Source: Isoperla grammatica (Eukaryota; Arthropoda; Insecta; Plecoptera; Perlodidae). From it: a DNA stretch of 64,000 nt. This document shows, piece after piece, positions 46,901-52,248 of the stretch. Below the pieces are notes generated by a model. That model ran no database searches. It was not told the origin of the DNA and saw nothing but the letters and a program-made list of their open reading frames with translations. Each line of letters opens with the position of its first letter. Within the stretch, counting starts at the first letter, position 1. Location: positions 21,788,186 to 21,852,185 of the forward strand of contig OX246738.1 of assembly GCA_945910005.1 (NCBI GenBank), given 5' to 3'. The translations under genes were made by a program, and so were the position numbers.

Positions 46901-47522
46901 TTTAGCAGCGAACCTAGCGTCATGAGTACCTAAAATTGATTGAAACATGGGAAGTAAATGTAATCGTGCTTTCACAGCCTACTAACTTTGAAACTTGCGG
47001 CTGTAGTTACTCCTTGACGCTAGGTTCACAGTGTCAACAGTGATACAATTGGACAGTGTCCAGTATTGTCACAGCATGGTACAGTATTTGGTTTGCTGCA
47101 AGCACTTTCAACAAACAGGTTTTGGAATTGACCCATTGATTGACTGTATGACTATCTAAAAGATTAATAATTCAATTATTGTTCGTTCTCGACAGGTACG
47201 CAATTTACACAACTGTATAAAGGTGGCCGAGGACTTTGTTTCTCCAGAGAATGTCTCTCATTGCTTCCATCTGACTCAAGAGTTCCGAGAACTTTCAAAC
47301 GACCATACCAACCATGAAGATAAACTTCAGATCAAGAACATAATATACCATGCTGTCAAAGATTCACTAGCAGTACTCTCTAAGTATATGGAGGGAGAAT
47401 TAAAAGAGAAGGCTCTATCTGTAGAGAAAGGCAATGCCAGTGGTGAGGGCGATGAGAAAACTATAGACGATACCAGCAATGGGAATGCCGATGTGCCAGT
47501 CAACAATGCACCCATCCCTTAA
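5382..47522 (+). CDS. KDM3: KDM3/JMJD1-family JmjC histone H3K9 demethylase (10 exons)
   Basis: Exons join(5382-5890, 21182-21380, 23802-23957, 25820-27699, 27982-28246, 32169-32357, 34731-34881, 41009-42511, 43423-43739, 47196-47522). All junctions are GT-AG and phase-compatible, giving 5496 nt or 1831 codons plus stop. Order of parts: Ser/Pro-rich N-terminus; Arg/Glu coiled coil; long Ser/Pro-rich region with a PLDLGL CtBP-like motif; basic Lys/Arg segment; zinc-finger cysteines CRECR, then CDVCETT and CGKCGF; an LRELL motif; and a JmjC domain with HLD and a distal His in GAPHQ as iron(II) ligands. KDM3 enzymes remove methyl groups from H3K9me1/2 in the nucleus using iron and 2-oxoglutarate, usually as gene activators. 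The length fits KDM3B/JMJD1C better than KDM3A. The N-terminal domain of vertebrate KDM3B is not seen; it may be upstream or absent. The true start is uncertain. Confidence 0.9.
5979..6669. mobile_element. PIF/Harbinger-like MITE
   Basis: Inverted ends GGCCCTGTCTAAAAACG and (reverse complement of the right end) GGCCCGGTCTTATGACG, flanked by TTA on the left and TGA on the right, an imperfect 3-bp duplication. The interior is full of GCTAAA/TTTAGC motifs in both orientations. It sits 88 bp after the exon donor at 5891. Class assignment rests on the 3-bp flank and GG-CC ends. Confidence 0.55.
6858..7010. mobile_element. small foldback MITE
   Basis: CTGAAAGTTGACAATACTCGC on the left returns as the inverse on the right (GTGAGTATTGTTACCGTGACAACTTTCAG), and AAGTGATATCT pairs with AGATATCACTT. 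Only about 55 bp separate the arms. The target duplication is not clear. Confidence 0.55.
7495..7590 (-). repeat. tRNA-like SINE fragment
   Basis: On the minus strand GGCGTAGTGGTTCTAGC resembles an A box and GGTTCTAACACC a degraded B box, about 45 bases apart. The anticodon region is not canonical. Likely a tRNA-derived repeat remnant. Confidence 0.3.
8040..8150. repeat. imperfect inverted repeat (foldback)
   Basis: GCTTTCGTCACA near 8042 pairs with TGTGACGAAAGC near 8132, and CGTAGCCAACCAGCGA pairs with CGCTGATTGGCTACG. A short CA tract is at the loop. Confidence 0.6.
10247..11432. mobile_element. hAT-type element, TSD TATATGTG
   Basis: Starts CAGGGCTTTTTTTC and ends AAAAAAAGCACTG, with exact 8-bp target-site duplications TATATGTG at 10239-10246 and 11433-11440. 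The left subterminal region is built of ACCGGTACG/GCCGGTACG palindromes. There is no transposase. An 8-bp duplication with CAG-type ends is the hAT signature. It is nested inside the 9895-11996 element. Confidence 0.85.
11051..11070 (+). repeat. poly-G tract
   Basis: A run of about 18 G residues within the nested hAT-type element. Confidence 0.9.
12021..12634. mobile_element. hAT MITE, TSD CATATTGA
   Basis: Ends CAGAGGCAGGAGTTTATGG and (reverse complement of right end) TAGAGGCAGGAGTTTATGG, flanked by exact CATATTGA at 12013-12020 and 12635-12642. Subterminal ATCGCGAAAATTCGCGCG motifs and the TAGAGGCA start resemble the autonomous hAT at 34949-39029, so that transposase may mobilise it. Confidence 0.9.
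13358..13743. mobile_element. hAT MITE, TSD CCAGTACG
   Basis: Left end CAAGGTTCGAATTCAACACT and right end (reverse complement) CAGGCCTCGAATTTTAAAT, flanked by exact CCAGTACG at 13350-13357 and 13744-13751. Internal ACTCGCCCGG/CCGGGCGAGT motifs repeat in both orientations. A diverged partial relative lies inverted at 46430-46677. Confidence 0.85.
14243..14264 (+). repeat. poly-T tract
   Basis: A run of about 21 T residues. Confidence 0.9.
15351..15500 (+). repeat. (GA)n microsatellite with flanking poly-G
   Basis: G run, then about 60 bp of pure GA repeat, an interrupting GATGGACGGTCGCAGCG, a second GA block and another G run. The long open frames here on both strands (Arg-Glu or Ser-Leu repeats) are artefacts of the dinucleotide repeat. 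Confidence 0.95.
15500..15853 (+). promoter_or_regulatory. candidate internal promoter / alternative first exon
   Basis: After the GA tract comes GAGCGAGAGCGAGACG, a YY1-like GGCCATTTTG (about 15649), two inverted CCAAT boxes (ATTGG at about 15706 and 15719), a GC box GGGAGGGGC (about 15737), and a consensus-like donor GTAAGTAAG at 15854. This could be a downstream promoter giving a shorter KDM3 transcript that skips exon a. It is purely motif-based inference. Confidence 0.25.
16399..16514 (+). repeat. (ATT)n microsatellite
   Basis: More than 30 ATT units with one interruption (TTGTTTTT). The Tyr-rich frame across it is an artefact. Confidence 0.95.
16689..17343. mobile_element. MITE with 25-30 bp inverted ends
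   Basis: Left AGGTAATTCTTCCGATTGGG plus TCCGCGG pairs with the right-end complement AGGTAAATCTTCTGATTGGG plus TCCGCGG. Flanks are ACTTTA and ACTTTTA, a near but imperfect duplication. The interior is non-coding. Superfamily not determined. Confidence 0.6.
17855..18190. mobile_element. MITE with CTTGTGAACAGGTGATTGGC ends
   Basis: Left CTTGTGAACAGGTGATTGGC at about 17866 pairs with the inverse of AGCTAATCACCTGTTCACAAG at about 18153-18180. The interior is non-coding; no clear target duplication. Confidence 0.5.
18190..18540 (-). repeat. possible LINE 3' UTR with (AAAT)n tail
   Basis: Read on the minus strand this ends in AATAAATAAATAAAT after an ACGCCAAATGGCAGAATACG block, the way some LINE 3' tails do. 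No coding part is visible, so the call is tentative. Confidence 0.3.
18558..18634 (+). repeat. (ATT)n microsatellite
   Basis: About 25 uninterrupted ATT units. Confidence 0.95.
18771..19354. mobile_element. MITE with ATGTTTACAT ends
   Basis: TTAGCCATGTTTACATGGAG on the left pairs with the complement of AAATGTAAACATAGCTAA on the right. The interior repeats ATTGGATT/AATCCAAT and CATGTAAAC. The GTTTACATGG type of end is common in PIF/Harbinger-related MITEs, but no duplicated target could be defined. Confidence 0.55.
19749..20540. mobile_element. inverted-repeat element with TAGGGCT ends
   Basis: Left TAGGGCTGGGTTAAAACATT pairs with the right-end complement TAGGGCTAGGTGAAAACGTT, and both continue into TTTTGTAAACGTTTAT. 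The flanking octamers TATGTTAC and TGAACTGT do not match, so the boundaries or age are uncertain. Further TAGGGCT starts at 19997 and 20162 suggest nested or rearranged copies. Confidence 0.5.
20930..21160 (+). repeat. possible LINE 3' tail ending (TTGAA)n
   Basis: GCTCGACCACAAGGATTCC followed by GCGAGCTTCCC and a TTGAATTGAATT-like tail resemble the 3' ends of CR1/L2-like LINEs. No reverse-transcriptase coding remains. Confidence 0.3.
21182..21380 (+). CDS. KDM3: KDM3 exon b: charged coiled coil
   Basis: The acceptor TTTAG lies at 21177-21181; the first G completes the Arg codon split from exon a. The exon encodes about 66 residues dominated by RERE/RQER heptad-like charge ([18 protein letters not shown]), then [14 protein letters not shown], and ends at AAG|GTAAGT in phase 0. 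A long Arg/Glu helix of this sort precedes the Pro/Ser-rich region in JMJD1C-like proteins. It is probably an interaction helix. Confidence 0.85.
21502..21650 (+). repeat. AT-rich low-complexity tract
   Basis: About 150 bp of almost pure A/T made of TATATA and AATAAT steps, just after exon b. Confidence 0.9.
21874..22122. mobile_element. TA-flanked (mariner-like) MITE
   Basis: GACCATTTTAAATATGATCC pairs with GGATCATTTTTAAAATGGTC, followed inward by TATTCTTGTTCCTC and its inverse. Flanked by TA on both sides (21872-21873, 22123-22124), as for Tc1/mariner insertions. It abuts the hAT MITE at 22137. Confidence 0.7.
22137..22939. mobile_element. hAT MITE family B, TSD GAATCTAG
   Basis: Ends TAGTGGTGTCAAACGATATC, with exact duplications GAATCTAG at 22129-22136 and 22940-22947. 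Both subterminal regions are arrays of ATATCGATATCG. The GC-richer interior contains repeated CTGCAGTATGCGTTGCTGCAG-like blocks. Partial relatives lie at 24010-24300 and 42690-42965 in other KDM3 introns. Confidence 0.9.
23011..23406. mobile_element. foldback MITE, TTAA type, copy 1
   Basis: CAGGGAAGGATACCTCTACG plus TCAAAAACTGCACAAAAT pairs with the inverse of TTCTGCGTTTTTTGACGTAG on the right. The right flank is TTAA, the left CTTA. A second copy of the same family lies in opposite orientation at 31441-31816 with matching TTAA on both sides. Confidence 0.7.
23575..23630 (-). repeat. tRNA-like T-arm (SINE remnant)
   Basis: The minus strand shows a perfect T arm, CCCGGTTCGATTCCCATTCG, preceded by TCTAGTCTGTGAAAGCC. 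The 5' half of a tRNA is not recognisable, so this is a SINE or pseudogene remnant. Confidence 0.4.
23802..23957 (+). CDS. KDM3: KDM3 exon c
   Basis: Fifty-two codons between TTGCAG and GTGAGT, phase 0 at both ends. It encodes a short Pro/Glu linker ([16 protein letters not shown]) with the sequence PHERVYLPG at the end. No domain is recognised; it continues the disordered N-terminal half. Confidence 0.8.
24010..24300. mobile_element. truncated relative of MITE family B
   Basis: Contains ACGATATCGCGAGAAAATCG, TGGTCAACTTAAAATATTA and a TGCTGCAGT/TCTGCAG block in the same order as the element at 22137. The terminal repeats and right half are missing or decayed. Confidence 0.7.
24415..24612 (+). 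mobile_element. LINE ORF2 C-terminal relic
   Basis: An open stretch on the plus strand encodes a LINE-type C-terminus: [20 protein letters not shown], then [13 protein letters not shown] and FQKIHLLSG before a TAA at 24608-24610. The pattern YG+R..... (W/F)N.LP...K and a final FK-like segment is typical of the 3' end of CR1/RTE-like elements. No upstream polymerase is present. Confidence 0.6.
24883..25481. mobile_element. hAT MITE, TSD CCTATATC
   Basis: Ends TAAGGTGACCATATTTAC and (complement) TAAGGTGACCATACGTCC, flanked by exact CCTATATC at 24875-24882 and 25482-25489. The interior repeats TTCCGGGAC in both orientations and has a C/G-homopolymer hairpin (GGGGGG...CCCCCC) near 24945-24970. 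Confidence 0.9.
25500..25622 (+). repeat. (ATT)n microsatellite
   Basis: AATAATTATTATT followed by more than 20 ATT units and degenerate ATTATA steps. Confidence 0.95.
25820..27699 (+). CDS. KDM3: KDM3 exon d: long Ser/Pro-rich region
   Basis: An 1880-bp exon (TTTTAG / AG|GTTAGT, phase 0 to 2). It is predicted to be largely disordered. Visible pieces: [14 protein letters not shown] near the start, a sumoylation-like VKQE, many SP/TP dipeptides (HSPSPKH, PSPSPQP), PLDLGL (resembles CtBP-binding PxDL motifs), SPKRKGG, an acidic run [13 protein letters not shown], and a terminal basic tract [14 protein letters not shown] likely to be a nuclear localisation signal. Large exons of this sort occupy the middle of KDM3B and JMJD1C. 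All overlapping antisense frames are shadows. Confidence 0.85.
27982..28246 (+). CDS. KDM3: KDM3 exon e: basic linker before the zinc finger
   Basis: The first G completes AGG (Arg) from exon d; the exon runs 88 codons to CAG|GTAATT, phase 0. It encodes acidic/Ser-rich [19 protein letters not shown], then an AT-hook-like [11 protein letters not shown], and ends [15 protein letters not shown], which in KDM3 proteins directly precedes the zinc finger. The AT-hook-like piece could contact DNA. Confidence 0.85.
28438..28980. mobile_element. hAT MITE, TSD CATATAGG
   Basis: Left end TAGGTGTTTGTAAATGG, right end (complement) TAGAGGTGTTTGTTTTTCGC, flanked by exact CATATAGG at 28430-28437 and 28981-28988. 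Internal TTTCGCG motifs resemble the subterminal regions of the autonomous hAT at 34949. The left end appears to have lost two bases of the terminal repeat. Confidence 0.85.
28989..30002. other. AT-rich intron, no gene recognised
   Basis: No exon signals or repeat boundaries were identified; only AT-rich DNA and a short purine run near 29000. Confidence 0.5.
30011..30799. mobile_element. hAT MITE, TSD GCATAATG
   Basis: Ends CAGGGTTGCC and (complement) CAGGGTTGCCACCAAG, flanked by exact GCATAATG at 30003-30010 and 30800-30807. Subterminal repeats are TTTTGCGGATTTT-like on the left and GAGGATTTTTGAGGATTTTTT-like on the right. A 194-codon minus frame overlapping its left part has no recognisable domain and is probably fortuitous. 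Confidence 0.9.
31441..31816. mobile_element. foldback MITE, TTAA type, copy 2
   Basis: Inverted relative of 23011-23406: GGGTAGTCTCTACGTCAAAA on the left and TTAACGTAAAGGTATCCTTC on the right. Flanked by TTAA at 31437-31440 and 31817-31820, the duplication typical of piggyBac-type insertion. Contains no frame. Confidence 0.75.
31862..31914 (+). repeat. (TA)n microsatellite
   Basis: About 25 TA units. Confidence 0.95.
32169..32357 (+). CDS. KDM3: KDM3 exon f: first half of the KDM3 zinc finger
   Basis: Exactly 63 codons, phase 0 to 0 (TTTTAG / GAG|GTGAGA). It encodes [20 protein letters not shown] and, further on, [17 protein letters not shown], then [16 protein letters not shown]. The spaced cysteines CRECR and IFC belong to the cysteine-rich zinc finger of KDM3 enzymes, which is needed for demethylase activity in the mammalian proteins. 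Confidence 0.92.
32497..34102. mobile_element. pogo/Tigger-like element split by a nested hAT MITE
   Basis: Ends CAGTAAACCCTCGTTAATAC and (complement) CAGTAAACCCTCGGTAAAAC, flanked by TA at 32495-32496 and 34103-34104. CAGT-type ends with TA duplication fit the pogo/Tigger branch of Tc1/mariner. The interior has repeated AATTCGTAATAT and TTCGTATTACG. No transposase is left. The hAT MITE at 33019-33995 was inserted later, near the right end. Confidence 0.75.
33019..33995. mobile_element. hAT MITE family C, TSD GTTTTATT
   Basis: Ends TAAGGCTGGGCGTCGACATC and (complement) TAAGGCTGGGCATCGATGTA, with exact GTTTTATT at 33011-33018 and 33996-34003. Both ends carry arrays of ATCGATGTCGA. The interior includes a C run and a CpG-rich GAGCGAGA region. 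The 133-codon minus frame inside is not recognisable. Confidence 0.9.
34105..34350 (+). repeat. tRNA-derived SINE-like sequence
   Basis: CTAAGTGGTAAGACAGG (A-box-like) and CACAATTCGATTCCGG (B-box-like) are spaced as in a tRNA, followed by about 190 bp of body ending CAGTATTCCCCATTCCC and an A run. It lies directly beside the Tigger-like element. Confidence 0.45.
34731..34881 (+). CDS. KDM3: KDM3 exon g: zinc-finger to JmjC linker
   Basis: A 151-bp exon (TTACAG / GATG|GTAAGG, phase 0 to 1) encoding [20 protein letters not shown] and [20 protein letters not shown]. The LWLP and VGDQFC pieces match the conserved helical stretch between the two cysteine clusters of KDM3 proteins. The earlier AG at 34708 would open onto a stop, so 34731 is the preferred start. 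Confidence 0.9.
35438..36509. mobile_element. hAT MITE family A nested in hAT transposase, TSD GTTTTAAC
   Basis: Ends TAGGGATGTCAACGATTA and (complement) TAGGGATGTCAAACGATTA, flanked by exact GTTTTAAC at 35430-35437 and 36510-36517. Both ends are arrays of AATCGATTAATCG. The interior has two diverged blocks around CCTGGATGGGTAAATCAGC (about 36120 and 36245) and an inverted AAGTAGACCTTGTC / GACAAGGTCTACTT pair. Confidence 0.93.
37880..38158 (-). repeat. AGGCCTA-rich intron of the hAT transposase
   Basis: The intron between the two transposase exons (38158-37780) contains more than ten AGGCCTA/TAGGCCTA units, the same palindromic motif that fills the host non-coding DNA. Confidence 0.8.
39038..40185. 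other. intron with hAT-like single ends, no gene recognised
   Basis: CAGTGGTGTAATGC at 39035 and CAGTGACGTATCAAGG at 39487 look like hAT 5' ends of the CAGTGGCGTA type, each followed by a G/C homopolymer run, but no partner ends or target duplications were found. Confidence 0.4.
40194..40760. mobile_element. hAT MITE family D, TSD ATAAACAG
   Basis: Ends TAGGGGTGTGCGAGAT and (complement) TAGGGGTGTGTGAGAAGG, with exact ATAAACAG at 40186-40193 and 40761-40768. Subterminal arrays of GAGATCGAGAAC/CTCGTTCTCG on both sides. No coding capacity. Confidence 0.92.
41009..42511 (+). CDS. KDM3: KDM3 exon h: second zinc-finger half and start of JmjC
   Basis: A 1503-bp exon (TTCCAG / AAGG|GTGAGC, phase 1 to 1). 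It opens with [20 protein letters not shown] and [15 protein letters not shown], the second cysteine cluster. A variable GC-rich stretch holds [10 protein letters not shown], a nuclear-receptor-type LxxLL motif conserved in position in KDM3B/JMJD1C. The JmjC part begins near [12 protein letters not shown] and includes [28 protein letters not shown] and MYNAYGSAL. It then reaches the iron-binding [18 protein letters not shown] (His codon 42430-42432, Asp codon 42436-42438). Confidence 0.95.
42690..42965. mobile_element. truncated relative of MITE family B
   Basis: Shares with 22137-22939 the ordered blocks GATATC-rich start, GTGGCTGCAGTCTGC, CCCCCTCCCC, GGTTCCCTTTATTTGC and GGAACCTAGAATTCGG. 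Terminal repeats are diverged and no target duplication was found. Confidence 0.65.
43423..43739 (+). CDS. KDM3: KDM3 exon i: JmjC core with distal iron-binding His
   Basis: Acceptor CTTTAG, donor CAA|GTAAGT, phase 1 to 0. It encodes [58 protein letters not shown] and the C-terminal [21 protein letters not shown]. The His of GAPHQ (codon 43734-43736) corresponds to the third iron ligand of KDM3 enzymes. The last 79 bp of this exon plus the donor are the first unit of the 109-bp tandem array; the first donor is the only one that keeps both frame and downstream phase. Confidence 0.95.
43661..44752 (+). repeat. ten-copy 109-bp tandem array spanning an exon end and splice donor
   Basis: Units begin GGAGTACAGTGTC and end TTTCTCATACCGT. 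Each holds 79 bp matching the end of the JmjC exon, the donor CAA|GTAAGT, and about 30 bp of intron. Copies 2-10 alternate GTCGAGG and GTCAAGG, giving a 218-bp higher-order period. Copies 1 and 10 share CCAGCAGGG where copies 2-9 have CCGGCGGGG. Because 109 is not a multiple of three, each copy shifts frame. Read-through from the exon stops at 43959-43961, inside the third donor. Confidence 0.97.
45288..45469. mobile_element. TA-flanked MITE with GGTCGTCTTAAATT repeats
   Basis: CCATATTATTTACCTGAATC and (complement) CCGTATTTACCCGAAAAGAA form imperfect inverted ends flanked by TA. GGGGGTCGTCTTAAATT occurs twice inside. Similar to pogo/Tigger-like MITEs. Confidence 0.5.
46430..46677. mobile_element. 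partial relative of the 13358 hAT MITE (inverted)
   Basis: The minus strand begins CAGGGCTTGAATTTAACACT, then GAGTAAATTGTTACTCGGGC, and follows the 13358 element through CCGTGGTGGCAAGTTAT, AAGTGAGATGT. The far end and target duplication are missing. The 124-codon plus frame across it is incidental. Confidence 0.7.
47196..47522 (+). CDS. KDM3: KDM3 terminal exon
   Basis: Acceptor GACAG; 109 codons including TAA. It opens [20 protein letters not shown] and continues [33 protein letters not shown] (residues before it: ND), matching the end of the JmjC domain and helical tail of KDM3 proteins, then a weakly conserved acidic tail ending NNAPIP. The phase joins exon i exactly at GAPHQ|VRN. Confidence 0.95.
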   Translation, partial: VRNLHNCIKVAEDFVSPENVSHCFHLTQEFRELSNDHTNHEDKLQIKNIIYHAVKDSLAVLSKYMEGELKEKALSVEKGNASGEGDEKTIDDTSNGNADVPVNNAPIP

Positions 47523-48490
47523 TTTGAATACGATACAATCAACTAATACAAAACAGTCCAACTTCAACAACGCAATTTAGCTTTTCTGTAAATGGAAGTT
47601 TTCCAATAGTAGACTGAACTATTTTCGAAACTATTGTATGTACATAGGTGGTGTAGGGTGTTCAAAAATCTATTAATGTTTTAAGTTAAGAGTTGTTGGG
47701 ACAGTGACAGGAGTTTGAATTTACTTGTATTTGTGCATAACAGTGGTTCGACTGTGCCTCCCTAACAAATACTTCGGGTACTAGTTGATAAACCTGTTGC
47801 GAATTATTTTATGTCCGAAGTTAATCGTCGTAAGTGCAATTCAATGAATTTGTGGTGAAACGAGTGCTACGCTATTTCTAGTGTCAACATATTCAAACAA
47901 GTTGAAAATCACTGCTGCACTGTGGAACTGACAAGTAGTACTTTAAATTTGAATCATAGCCAGACGGAGCCGAAATAGTTCCTGAGGAGCATGTATGAAG
48001 ACAGTTTCATTACTAGATATGGAATTGCACACTTTTCTTGATCTCAGTTCTTTTTAACAACACGACGCAAAGTATGAACTTGATTAATCTCATCTACGTG
48101 ACCATGTAAACCCAATGAAATCTACATGGCACTATTTATTTACATTGCCTATTTAAAGTTTTAAACTATTGAGGTGCCACAGTATTTTGGTGACTAATGA
48201 GTGATATACATATTATTTGTTCCAGTATTGTAAATTTGCTTTGAAAGCAGTTTGACTTGTTATGTCACTTGAAAATATTTTGTCTCGATTTTATGAACTG
48301 CGATTAAAGTCGTTTTTCCTAAAAGTTGACTTGTGCATTGTAATTTATTGTGTTTAGTTTTGTCTGGGTGAGCTAACTTTTTGGGTTGTTACTTAAAAAC
48401 AACAATGGTCCACTTTTTGTACAGTGCATTCATAATGCTAGGTGTTTCTGCCATTGCTTGAGCAGAATAAAATTTTGTACTGTGCAAATG
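47523..48490 (+). other. KDM3: KDM3 3' untranslated region
   Basis: Repeat-poor, AT-rich sequence from the stop to the first strong AATAAA at 48466. It lacks AGGCCTA motifs and MITEs, in contrast to the introns, which fits retained transcript sequence. Confidence 0.55.
48466..48471 (+). terminator. candidate poly(A) signal of the KDM3-like gene
   Basis: AATAAA in AGCAGAATAAAATTTTG, followed within 30 bp by a GT-rich stretch. Weaker alternatives: ATTAAA near 48304 and AATAAA near 48734. Confidence 0.45.
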
Positions 48491-49205
48491 TATAAAATAA
48501 CATTTTTGTTTTGTTAATGTGCTATCCTATTAAGTCTTGTTCTATACTTTAATCCAGTTGAAATCCTAATCCAGTCGCCACTCAATAATACCATGTTTTT
48601 AGTACTAACATCGAACATGGGTTGGTCTATAACGCACGTAATTTGTGTAGTATAAAGGCCACTGGGTCCCAATGCTGCTTTGAATTTTAAGTTTTAACTC
48701 ACGTACAGTGTCTGCAATTGAGAAAACTGTTGGTAATAAACTCTCTTAGAATATCACATTGCCCATGTTGAATGGCATTGCCGCATTTTGTAAATGTAAA
48801 ATTAAAAACTCCAAAGGAACCCATATATCATGGATTTGTAGCAGTATCCTATCTTCTAAATAATAAAAACAAAGATGGCATACTCTTATAGAGCTTCATG
48901 TGTGAAGGTTAGTAACTGATCAATTAAAAACGTAAGGTTACAACTTACTAGGCCTACTGCTGTTTTAACTCTTGTCAAACTGCACTAATGAAAACGAGGT
49001 CTAAGATCATTAGATGAGCGTAGCGAAGTGGAGTGAATCTCTCCATACAACTCGATCGGCGCTTTGTGTGTGTGTGTGTGTGTGTTCGCCAAATTTTGTT
49101 CGTCGCGCACAGGTCAAACGGCTTTGGCTGAAATTTTCGGTAAACACCCAGGACCACTAAACTCGATGCTGTCTAAGATACAACATACCAGCAAAATTCA
49201 TAAAG
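48491..49205. other. intergenic, no gene recognised
   Basis: AT-rich, with a (GT)n stretch of about 20 bp at 49064-49084. Confidence 0.5.
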
Positions 49206-49910
49206 ATGCCAACCTACAAAAAATTAATTACTGAAAAATAAAATTTGTTGATTTATTTAATTAAATTAAAACTGACTCATGGATTTAAATAATGTTTCAC
49301 ATGTAGGTTTATATCAACAGTACCAACACTTGACAATAATTTCAAAATTGTACGTTTATCCGCCATGTTATAAAAAAATATTGGTTATTTACAGCAATAA
49401 TTTCTTTATTTTTACAGTGTTCCGCCGATATGATTCGCATTTGCGGACTATTGCAATTAGATGCACATAGTATACACCCAAAATAGCGTACGCAATTATA
49501 CCTTTTTCACTATTATTTGGAATCTTGATAGCTGTCATAAAATGGCTACAATGACATATGCCAACCTACAAAAAATTAGTTACTGAAAAACATGTTTTTT
49601 AATTTATAAAATTAAATTAAAATTTGCACACCGATATAAATCATTTTTTGCATGTAGGTCCACATCAATAGTACTAACACTCGACAATAGTTTCAAAATT
49701 TTAGCTTTAACCGCCATGTTGTAAAAAAATGTTGTTTATTTACGGAAAAAGTTTTCTTCATTTTTACAGTGTTCCACCGATATGATTCGCATTTGGGGAC
49801 CATTGAAGTTAGATGCACATAGTATGCGGCACGAATGGCGTGCACAGTCAGACCTTTCTCACTATGTATTTGGAATTTTGATAGCTGTCATAGAATGGCT
49901 ACAATGACGT
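49206..49910 (+). repeat. two diverged tandem copies of a ~352-bp unit
   Basis: ATGCCAACCTACAAAAAATT starts at 49206 and again at 49558. The copies stay collinear through TCCGCCATGTTATAAAAAAA / ACCGCCATGTTGTAAAAAAA, GATATGATTCGCATTTG and TGATAGCTGTCATA. Many differences suggest an old duplication. No frame is shared. Confidence 0.85.
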
Positions 49911-50366
49911 GTTATGTTTTATGACTTTCACGGCAAAAATGCAAATGTTAACAACGAACTTTGTAGACAAATTAAAAAGCTTTTATTATGATTTAAATGC
50001 GGTTATTGTATGATTAAACAATATTACATTTTAGATTTAGTCTTTATCTACATTATGTAACTTTCCATACTCTCATAGGTTTAATAGTTTATGAATTAGA
50101 GCCTATTGAGTAGACCACGGTGGAATGAAATTATGCGGAAATCAATTGAAAAATCAACTTGAAGGTTTTAATTAAGCGAGCGTTTCCACGAGACTCTTAT
50201 GGCACTTCGTTCTGTTTTTTTTTTGTTTGTTTGTTTTTTTTTTTTTTTTTTTTTATGTCTGTCGATAGCGGTCGAACGGAAAGTCCGATCAACTTGAAAT
50301 TTGGACCATCCACAAGCCTCGATGTGGATTGAAGGTGTATAGTTTTGACGCAAAATCGTTTGAAAA

Positions 50367-50640
50367 GTTACAAAGTTACACCATAGTTACTGCAAAATAT
50401 TTTTCTGAAACAAAATGGCGGCAAAATGTGAGATAGACAGATTTTTTTACAGTTTTTTCCGGTCACGAATATGTTAATGTAATGGCGATCTGATAAATAT
50501 TGGCAAAGTTACACGAAAGTTACTCGAAAATATTTTTCTAAAACGCAGTAACGGCAAAATGTGAGGTGGCTATCTTATAGTAAATTTTTGTCCGGTCACG
50601 AATATACTAATGTAAACCCGATCCGATACGTATTAGAGGC
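50367..50640 (+). repeat. two imperfect ~133-bp direct repeats
   Basis: CAAAGTTACACCATAGTTAC / CAAAGTTACACGAAAGTTAC begin the two units, and each later contains CGGCAAAATGTGAG and CCGGTCACGAATAT. A poly-T stretch at 50212-50254 lies upstream. Confidence 0.6.
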
Positions 50641-51556
50641 AGAAATTACATTTCTATTGCTGTCAATAACTGTTAGTAACGGTGGCGGACCGCGGCGAAA
50701 ACATGACCACGAAAATTCTTAGCAACGCACATTGCACTGCATCCAACAATGTCGGAAAGTATAATAGCCATGGAAATAAGAACAATTTTTGCAATGCGCA
50801 TTCTTGAATTGTTGTTAATTGTTGTTTGTATTAGCATTGAAAACTTTTCGCCAGAAAGTTCGTAGATATTGACGCGCTCGCTTATCAACGCGTCAAACAG
50901 AGCGTTTTCCTAGTTTATTTAAAGAAAACTTCTTAACAGATTTAAATAATATTTCGTGCAATTATTAGCAACATTTTGAGAAATAATTTACAAAAATTCT
51001 AAGGTTGTAACTTAAACCGCCATCTTGATACTGCACAGTAGCATTGGTCAGGGACCTTTCATAGCAGGTGCTGACACTACCTACTTCAGCATTGATCTGA
51101 GAAGCCCATATAATTTTAAAGGAGTTGCTCAGCAGTGCTGTCTATTTGTTAGCTGGAGTCTCAATACATACTATCCCAGGTAGAAACTACCTAGGACAAA
51201 CAAGTCTTGGAACTGGAATTTTGTTTTTCTGCATTGCACCAGTATCCCAAGTTAATTCAAGGGCATGTTCACGGGTAGGTTTTGTACACCGCCTAGATTA
51301 TTTACGAAAGTAAATGTTTGAATTTGAACCACAGTATTATAAAGAACTTATTTTACTACTTATAAAGTTCATTCGTAATTCTACACAATGTTCCAACCCT
51401 GATCACCGTTTGGTCAATGTCTGAACTCGGGAGGTCTAGCTGTCCATAAAGGAGGTTGGATCTTCATTGGGAACAGATCAATCGCAGATCAAAAATGGCG
51501 CCGAGTAGAAGCCGCCCTGCATTTTGTATGTAATGTTTGTTGAAACCATGGTAACC

Positions 51557-51716
51557 AATCTGAGGTTGTAATTCATAGTCGGCCCCTACCCCTAGCCCAT
51601 TGTTACCAAGGTAACAGTTGTTTGCATGTTATTACCCATCAACGAAACAAATCCATAGCAACAATGGGCGCCCCTAGCTGTAGGGGCCGACTATGAATTC
51701 CAACCTGAGATTGGTA
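51557..51716. mobile_element. 160-bp foldback MITE
   Basis: ACCAATCTGAGGTTGTAATT and CATAGTCGGCCCCTACCCCT pair with the inverse on the right (GTAGGGGCCGACTATGAATT, CCTGAGATTGGT). The inner ends also pair (CCATTGTTA / AACAATGG). There is no frame. Confidence 0.75.
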
Positions 51717-51758
51717 AATCGACCGATTAAAAAGTTAGGTGAATTTGGACCTTAGTAA

Positions 51759-52248
51759 TGGTGAATTCACGACCTTGCGTTGCGCTGAGCTGAGCGTTGG
51801 ACTTTGTTGCGTTGCGTTGGCTTCATCATCTGTTCACGACCTTGCTTTAAACTACAGCCTTCTCGACAGATCAAACCGCGGATTCAAGGTCTTCTTGATT
51901 TCCGATCAAGTGGGCCTTACGTGGATTGAACCCAAGGTTCGTCGATCTCCTGGCGGAGGTTGGGTAAACCTCAATGTAAAAACTTGGGAGTTTGACGTGT
52001 CCCCGCCAGGGGATTTACGGACCTTGGATTGAACCGACGTTCGAGAAGGCTGTGCTTTAAACCGAGTATCCCGGATCATACATGTCGGGAGGATCATGAA
52101 GGTTTTGCTTTGCGTTATTGCGTTGGAAAGTTGAACTAGAATCAATGTTGCAGCATCGCACAGTCGCGCACTGATGATGCTCATGATTGGTTGCTAGGAC
52201 TTCGAAGTTCAAAGTTGCGCAGCGCAACGCAAGGTCGTGAATTCACCA
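51759..52248. mobile_element. PIF/Harbinger-type MITE, TSD TAA
   Basis: TGGTGAATTCACGACCTTGC plus GTTGCGC forms perfect inverted ends; flanked by TAA on both sides (51756-51758, 52249-52251). Within it are pairs such as AAGGTCGTG and an inverted CAGCCTTCTCGA/GAGAAGGCTG. A 3-bp T-A-A target duplication is the PIF/Harbinger hallmark. Confidence 0.85.
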
